From the NCBI GenBank assembly GCA_033297205.1, contig MU859192.1:34656-98655 (forward strand): a DNA stretch of 64,000 nucleotides. Reading direction: 5' to 3'. Each line of letters starts with the position of its first letter. Position 1 is the stretch's first letter. Shown here one piece after another: positions 58,001-64,000 of the stretch. A model generated the notes under the pieces. The model saw nothing but the letters and a program-made list of their open reading frames with translations, had not been told where the DNA came from and did not search any database. Origin of the DNA: Pseudoneurospora amorphoporcata (Eukaryota; Ascomycota; Sordariomycetes; Sordariales; Sordariaceae). The position numbers were made by a program, and so were the translations under genes.

Positions 58001-58437
58001 GACCAACACGATGTGCGTATAGGGTAGAGGAAGGATGTGGAAGTTTTCGTATTAGCGGTCTGACCATCTGATGTCTTGTGGTTTGTTGGCTAATGTTGAT
58101 ATAGGATTGGATTAAATGCTATCCTGGGATTCTTGGCCGTCAAGGTTCTAGGTTGTGGAGAGAGACATCGATATGGCACAGTTGCCAACAGGGTTCTCAT
58201 CCAAGGCAGTAGTGGCTGCCTTGTTGAGGAAGGACGACGGAGATGGGGATATTGGCTGGAACATAAAGATACATGGCTCCTCACCTCGAGGAATCATGTC
58301 TTCCCCAGATTCTTCTTCGACAAACAATATCTCGCCACAGAGCACAACATTCTACCTTGCTCTTTCCTATAGATATCCTGGTTGATACCTGCACCTCTTT
58401 CCGAGTTTCAAGCCGGCAACTAACCCTCGACGTCGTC
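55088..58437. other. Long intergenic region
   Basis: I find no gene in these 3.3 kb on either strand. It contains short GATGCG repeats near 55958-55972 and otherwise unremarkable sequence. The last part, from about 58290, is the likely leader of the monooxygenase gene. Confidence 0.45.
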
Positions 58438-60658
58438 ATGAGAGTTGCTGTCATTGGAGGCGGTCCCTCCGGACTCGTCACTCTCAAGTACCTCGTTACC
58501 GCGCACCAGTTTCTCGGAGGTGAACCCATCGAGGCTCACTTATATGAAGGCGATGATGCCGTGGGAGGAACGTTTTATGCCAGGACCTATGAAGATGCCG
58601 AGGTATTCCCGCTCCTTCCCCTCAAGATATGACCTCCAGACACTGACCGTTCTTTCCTCACAGCTGGTCTCATCAACTCAACTCACCACCTTTTCCGACT
58701 TCCGATGCGCAAAGACTGATGGAGATTTCATGTCCGCTAAGCGATATGTCCAATATCTCAACGAATATTGCACGCACTTTAACCTTTGGCCCAACATTCG
58801 CCTCAACACTCGAGTCGATTCCGTGACAAGGACACTCAAGGGGAAACATGTCGTCACTTATACCTCCAAAACAGCAGGAGAGACGTCTGAGTGGGAGTGT
58901 GACGCCATCGCCGTCTGCTCCGGTCTTCACGTTACTCCTCACATGCCCGATATCCCGGGTATTGAACATGTCCCCGTCAAGATGCACTCCTCTCAGTTCA
59001 AGGAAAAGAAACAGTTCGGCATCGACAAGACAGTCATGATTCTCGGTAGTGGCGAAACGGGTTCAGATCTTTCCTGGATGGCAGTGACTTCACAAACCAA
59101 GCGAGTCGTCATGTGTCACCGAAGTGGCTTCCACTTCGCACCCAAGGTTAGTAATAGAACAGTGAAGAAATCTGGGATGAGCTGAGCTGACAAAGGAGCA
59201 AACAAACAAAAACAGAGAAACCTCAGTCCTGTCCTATTTCCCATTTTAGGTCGCAAGTCCAGTGGTGAACTGACGGTACCGCTTGACAATGCCCGTGCAA
59301 GCTTGTTCGACACAGCTTACGTCCATCCCTTGCTTCGGAACCACACGGCGCTCTGGACGTTTTACAACGTTTACGTACGGACATTCCTGTGGCTAAACAC
59401 GGGTACCCCTGAGGGATTAGATCAAGTCGTTGGCGAGCCGGATCCGCGCAAGAATCACGTTAGCCGAAGTAAGTCCCCCTCTTTTGCCCCATGGCTCACA
59501 ACCGTATCCTAACACACAACAACAGTCTTCTTCAACAAATCCTCCAACGCCGCTCCCTACATCTCGTATCCCTACAAACATCTCCAGCCCTCCACCACCC
59601 CTCCCACTCTTCTTTCGAGAGTGCGTTCGGCCCTCATCGGCTCCACCCTCAAAGACACAGGCGGCCGGTACATCGACCTCGCGCCCTGGCCCCAATCGAT
59701 TTCCCGCGCAGGAATCGTCACCTTCCAAAACAACCACCGGCCCGAATGGGAGCGCATGCGTCAGCAGACGGTCAAGCCCGACATTGTGATTTTCTGCACC
59801 GGTTACAAGCAGGAGTACCCATTTTTCACTGCGCACAACTCTTCCTGTTCCCTCGGTCGCAAACACGGCCTTGCGGCCCGCCGGTACGCAGTCGAACACG
59901 AAGAAAGAGACGTCCGCGGTATCTGGAACAGGAACGACCCTTCGGTGGGATTCATGGGTTTCGTGCGGCCCAGTCTGGGGGCCATCCCGCCGCTGGCGGA
60001 AATGCAAGCCCAGCTGTGGATTCTACAGTTGGTGGCGCCGCATCGGATCCCCCGGCGGCCGCTTGACCAGAAAGATGAAGAGCATTACCGGCTGCATCAC
60101 CCTGTGGATAGCCGGGTCAAGTACGGTGTTGATCACGAGAGTTATGTCTACCAGCTGGGGCTGGATATGGATTCTGCCATGGGTTTTGCCGATATTCTTT
60201 ACCGGGGGTTCGTTGATGGGGTTTGGCGCAAGGGGAACTGGAAGAACGGGTGGAAGTTGCCGATTGTTTGGGCTTTGGGGGCGAATTATAATGTCAAGTT
60301 TAGGATGAAGGGGCCTTGGAGGTGGGAAGGAGGAGGAGCGGAAGAAGTGATGGAGACGGAGCTGTGGACTATGATTAAACGGCGGAGATGGTTTTGGGAA
60401 CATTTTTGTTTGAGCTTGTTGCCTATGATGATCTTTGGGCCGGTGAGTTTGGTGGTGTGGGTTTATGCCTGTCTTGTTTGGGTGGTGTTGGGGGTGGATT
60501 TGACAAAGACGGAGAAGGAAGGGATGATGGGGGAGATGGGATCGAAGAAGGCGTTGGTCAATGTCAATGGCAATGGCAATGACAATGGCAGTGGCAATGG
60601 CAATGGCGTGGAGGGGAAGTGGATGAAGGAGAAAATGGCGTTGGAGGCGGAGTTGTGA
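58438..60658 (+). CDS. FMO-type flavin-containing monooxygenase
   Basis: Four exons are inferred: 58438-58602, 58664-59146, 59216-59468 and 59526-60658, giving 677 residues. The FAD-binding GGGPSG lies at 7-12 right after the start. A second Rossmann motif GSGETG for NADPH is at 183-188. IFCTGYKQEYPFF is the conserved FMO ATG/CTGY region. The C-terminus differs from standard FMOs: about 597-625 is a hydrophobic span, followed by an Asn/Gly run coded by an AATGGC-type repeat. Known family reaction: NADPH- and oxygen-dependent oxidation of nucleophilic N or S atoms, or Baeyer-Villiger-like chemistry. The substrate cannot be told. The C-terminal span suggests a membrane-bound enzyme. No biosynthetic cluster partner is evident. 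Confidence 0.88.
60562..60608 (+). repeat. AATGGC-type hexamer repeat in coding sequence
   Basis: Imperfect hexamers (AATGGC, AATGAC, AGTGGC) encode an alternating Asn-Gly stretch after the C-terminal hydrophobic span of the monooxygenase. Length variation between strains is likely. Confidence 0.8.
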
Positions 60659-60999
60659 GGAAGGAAATAAGGAAAAGGATGTTGGTTTGGTTACCTGTAG
60701 ATGGCCGGCCGGGGAAAGGCGTTTAGGACTTTGCCTGGTTTCATGAACAAGTCCGTCATATGGTGGGACTAGTGATATATTGGTACACCCGTCATTGAGC
60801 AAGTGTAGAGAAATCCAACATTACATAATACGTTAACGACCAATGCAAGGCTCGACATCAAGGACGGCCCGGACCCTAATCCGGACATCCATCCGGGATT
60901 AGCCCCACAATCCGGTACTTTGGGGCCCACTTATCTCCGGCCTCTCACGCGGTTCGCCCGGTCATTCTCCGGAATGACTACCGATTACAGTCCCCGCCA
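60659..60999. other. Short intergenic between convergent genes
   Basis: This holds the 3' flanks of the monooxygenase (plus) and GST (minus) genes. Nothing else is seen. Confidence 0.5.
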
Positions 61000-61981
61000 T
61001 CAGTCCTTCTGCTTAGCCTCCAACTCCTTGATCTTCTTGTCCGCCCTCTTATACCCTTCATGTTCCTCCAGTCTAGCGATATACTCAAACAGCTTGGGAA
61101 ACTTTTCTTTTAGTTTCCCCTTCTGACTCTCCCCTCCGAGGGCCTCCACCCTGGGCAAGTTCAACAGCGGATAGCTGATGAGGATATCGGCCGCCGTCAA
61201 CTTGCCACCACACAGGTACTGGCCGCCGTTGGGTGATGTCTCCAGTAGCTGCTGGAGAAAGGCGCAGTGGTTCTCGATGTTGGGGACGACGAAGGAGTTG
61301 TGCACCTTGCCGGCGACAGTGGAGGTGATGGGGCGGATGAAGAAGGGGATTTTGGGGCCCGAGAGTACTGTGCATCATACCTTGTCAGTATTTATAACCG
61401 GGAAGAGTAAAGGGGACTGATGACTGGCTAAGGCTCACTAGAAAGAATCAGCGCCACCAACAACGGAGGCATCAAGCTCCCCTCGGAATAATACAGCAAA
61501 TGCTGATGTCTCATCCATTCGTCCGTCTCGGCGCCGCCCAGCTCTCCTCCATCCAAATTCTTGTACTTGTTCGGTACCAGATGTTTCCCAAAATGGTCGC
61601 ACAAGTACTGCGCAATGAAGGGACTCTCGGCCAGGACAATCAATCTCCTTGGCATCACACCACCACCGGGCTCAGTAGTAGTAGTAGGTTGGATGGTGAC
61701 AATGGGCGATTTGCCTAGCGGATGGATCTGTTGCAGCTCGGCGGGCGCGAGCATGTCCTTGCTGCGATGGAACATGTTGACGTCGTAGGGGACGCCGAGC
61801 TCCTCGAGGAGCCAGACCATGCGTTGCGCGCGGGAGTCATTGAGCCTGTTGTTAAGTTTGGCGGGGGGAAATTGTTAGTGAGCTACCTAGCTAGCTATCA
61901 CTGAAGAAGGGAATGGGTGGGTGGCAGTACCTACCAGTAGAGCGTTATCTTGGGGTGCTGATCTGTCGTGGTCGCCGCCAT
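61000..61981 (-). CDS. Glutathione S-transferase, Gtt1-like
   Basis: Three minus-strand exons, 61981-61935, 61845-61439 and 61367-61000, give 273 residues. ITLYWLNDSRAQRMVWLLEEL at the start of the thioredoxin-like domain matches the Gtt1/Ure2-type GST class. IHPLGKSPIV holds the cis-Pro loop, and LAESPFIAQYL the Glu-Ser that binds glutathione. The C-terminal all-helical domain includes GKLTAADILISYPL, the conserved N-capping box. Known role: conjugation of glutathione to electrophiles or peroxide reduction. The ATG lies in AAAAAATGGCG context. Donors are GTAGGT and GTGAGC. It is tail to tail with the FMO gene; a shared detoxification role is possible but not shown. Confidence 0.9.
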
Positions 61982-63657
61982 TTTTTGTTCGGTCTTGTCC
62001 GTAAACATTCCGGTCTAGATGTTTCGAACAAGCGATTGGATCATCTTGAGACTAAATATTCACTGTCGGAGACTTTTTTTTATTTTTATTTTTTGTCGTC
62101 GTCGCATCCCCATCATCAGCTGATTGATGTTATTACCGACGACCAACGGAGAGAAGACGTTGTGGTGGAATGGGGTTACACCATTACATCGCCCGCTACA
62201 AGTAGCACCCGCTAAAAGCGAGCGGAAGGCTGGGCGGGCGTTGAGTGTTAGCGGATGCGTTCCATAACAGTGCCTGGGATTTGATTTGATCGTCAGGAAC
62301 CTCACGTCCCTCCCTACACAAACTCGAGAATGACGAATTGAGCTGTTTTTGTATGGTCGGAACCTCCGTCTTACTCGCAGGTGAATCATGACTTCGATGA
62401 GGCTGTTTTGCTGACATAGAGTCGGACCGAACCGGCGACCTGTATTCTCCCAGCTTCATTCACGAACCATCAAGACCGACCGAGAGGATACTGGTCAGTG
62501 TTGGACCCGTCTGACCTACTGGTACATGCTTGTTAGCAAGGAAATGGGACGGGTTTCGCTTTGGATTTGATGGGAAAGAAGGCGAGAGGAAAAGGAGGGA
62601 AAAGAGGAAAGATGGGAAAAGAAAAGGAGAACAGAGAAAAAAGATAAAAAAAAAAAACTGACAAGCTGATAGAGCCGACAGTCAAGATGCTACCAATGTA
62701 TAAACACTGCACACCATGTTGCTTGACCAACAATTCAGGGCCCAGTCGTCACCGATGAACAGGACTCTATCCCATTTTTTCTGCATCTTCGTCATTCTCC
62801 CTTTCGTTTACCCCGGCCTGCCCGGCCAAACACCGGAGCCAAGTCCCGTGCCGGCTCTTATGGGACCCGGATACGTCCCACATTCCACCCGGAGACCACA
62901 ATGGGGCCTCGAGTGCCGAACTGCCGGTTTTCCTTCACTTCTTCACCATGGTCCCTCCTCCGCCAAGTCCCCAGCAATGCTCTCCCGAGCCCTGAAATCA
63001 CATTCAGGGAAACATTGTCCTGGGCACAAGGGCATCAGGAACCCAGAAAATTGACTAAAAGACGAATTGCCCACTCACTCCGGCCCACGGATGCTCACCA
63101 AGGCGAACTCCAAGCGTCACTCATTCTCGAAGAACAATACGCCTTAAAGGGCCTATTCAGCCTTATTCAGAACCGTTGAACCCCTGAGTTGCTTTGTTTA
63201 CCTTCCTCGGTGGCTTCACCACCTTGAACCACGAGGGTGGATATTTCTTTGTCTGTGACCACGACACTCATGCCCATCGACTACTAAAATTGGTCAGGGG
63301 TTATGATAGACATTCCTCGATAATGGAAGAAGGGGAAATGAACATTTCTCGGCATTGGAGTGAGATGGGTGATCTTGGGGAATAAACGTGGGCTTTAAAG
63401 GCGTTTCGTTACCATCCAGTAGAAGAATTCAGTGAATGAGTGAATGAGTGTCGGTTTGAACAATAAATTTGAGGATATATATAAAAAGACACACATGCCC
63501 CCCCCCCCCCCCCTCCTGTCTGGCTCCCCTGGCCTGACATACGACCGATATTATTTCTTCTGTTCTTCGAATCAAGTCAAGTCAAGACTATCTGGCAACA
63601 ACCTTTCCGTTGACAGATATCAGCCACTCTTTGCACAACCAACCAACACAATACGAG
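61982..63657. other. Intergenic region
   Basis: No gene is supported. A run of about 17 C lies at 63497-63513, and GA-rich sequence lies at 62560-62660. The last 100 nt form the leader of the partial gene at 63658. Confidence 0.5.
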
Positions 63658-63714
63658 ATGCATTTCTCCCAGTTCTTGCTGCCTCTCACAGCCCTGCTGG
63701 CAACCGCCACAGCT
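63658..63714 (+). CDS. First exon of a secreted protein (partial)
   Basis: A 19-codon exon starts at ATG 63658 after an ACGAG context and ends at a GTAAGT donor at 63715. It encodes MHFSQFLLPLTALLATATA, a complete signal-peptide-like sequence with a hydrophobic core and an ATA cleavage-type end. The rest of the gene lies beyond the window. The family cannot be named from this exon. Confidence 0.55.
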
Positions 63715-63769
63715 GTAAGTCTTTCTCCTTCCCCTTCCCGTCCCCTCTTATCCATCATCATCATCATCA

Positions 63770-64000
63770 TCCTCCCCTTCTCCTCCCCTTCTCCCCCCCT
63801 TCTCCTCCCCTTCTCCCCCCCTTCTCCTCCCCTTCTCCCCCCCTTCTCCTCCCCTTCTCCCCCCCTTCTCCTCCCCTTCTCCCCCCCTTCTCCTCCCCTT
63901 CTCCCCCCCTTCTCCTCCCCTTCTCCCCCCCTTCTCCTCCCCTTCTCCTCCCCTTCTCCTCGCCTTATCCGCCCCTTCTCCTCCCCTTCTCCCCCCCTTC
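63770..64000 (+). repeat. 22-bp pyrimidine tandem repeat (minisatellite)
   Basis: Tandem copies of CTTCTCCTCCCCTTCTCCCC plus CC, about ten units, continue to the window end. The strand is almost pure C and T. It lies in the first intron of the partial secreted-protein gene and, with its purine complement, could form triplex DNA. A TCATCA run precedes it at about 63753-63768. Confidence 0.9.

Noticed and set aside
63770..64000. CRISPR-like regular repeat array
   Set aside because: The units are contiguous with no spacers and the genome is eukaryotic; it is a minisatellite.

Overview
The window is nuclear DNA of a filamentous ascomycete, most likely Neurospora or a close relative such as Sordaria. 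Introns are short, with GTAAGT-like donors, CTAAC/CTGAC branch sites and CAG/TAG acceptors. Genes are separated by long non-coding stretches, leaders are rich in C, T and A, and the protein set is typical of Sordariomycetes. All gene models below were built by hand from open frames, splice signals and reading-phase agreement; nothing was aligned or searched.

Region 1 (1-31 kb) is ordinary chromosome with five plus-strand genes and one minus-strand gene. In order they are a long coiled-coil protein with EB1-type SxIP motifs (3.9-7.5 kb), a divergent protein kinase (8.6-10.9 kb), an alpha-arrestin with a PPxY motif (15.4-18.4 kb), the chitin synthase export chaperone Chs7/CSE-7 (20.4-21.5 kb), a DUF3716-like cysteine-cluster protein (24.9-27.8 kb) and, convergent to it, mitoribosomal protein bS6m (29.5-30.1 kb).

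Region 2 (31-40 kb) is a minus-strand run of housekeeping genes: the cullin neddylation factor Dcn1, whose 1-kb intron holds a possible nested gene, the sorting nexin Mvp1 (PX-BAR) and mitoribosomal protein uL15m.

Region 3 (about 42-55 kb) looks accessory. It holds a pair of diverged direct repeats (42.8 and 46.1 kb) enclosing a 327-bp MITE-like element with 45-bp terminal inverted repeats and a broken MFS sugar transporter. Next come a DUF7580-type protein, a gasdermin-like protein that I take to be RCD-1 (a heterokaryon-incompatibility cell-death protein), and two adjacent J-domain/coiled-coil genes, one of which has lost the HPD motif. A tRNA-like gene lies between the J-domain genes. The gasdermin-like gene and its surroundings are the most interesting part of the window: a probable allorecognition/programmed cell death locus with unusual neighbours.

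Region 4 (55-64 kb) returns to metabolic genes: an FMO-type flavin monooxygenase with a C-terminal membrane segment, a Gtt1-like glutathione S-transferase, and the first exon of a secreted protein whose first intron runs into a 22-bp pyrimidine satellite at the window end.
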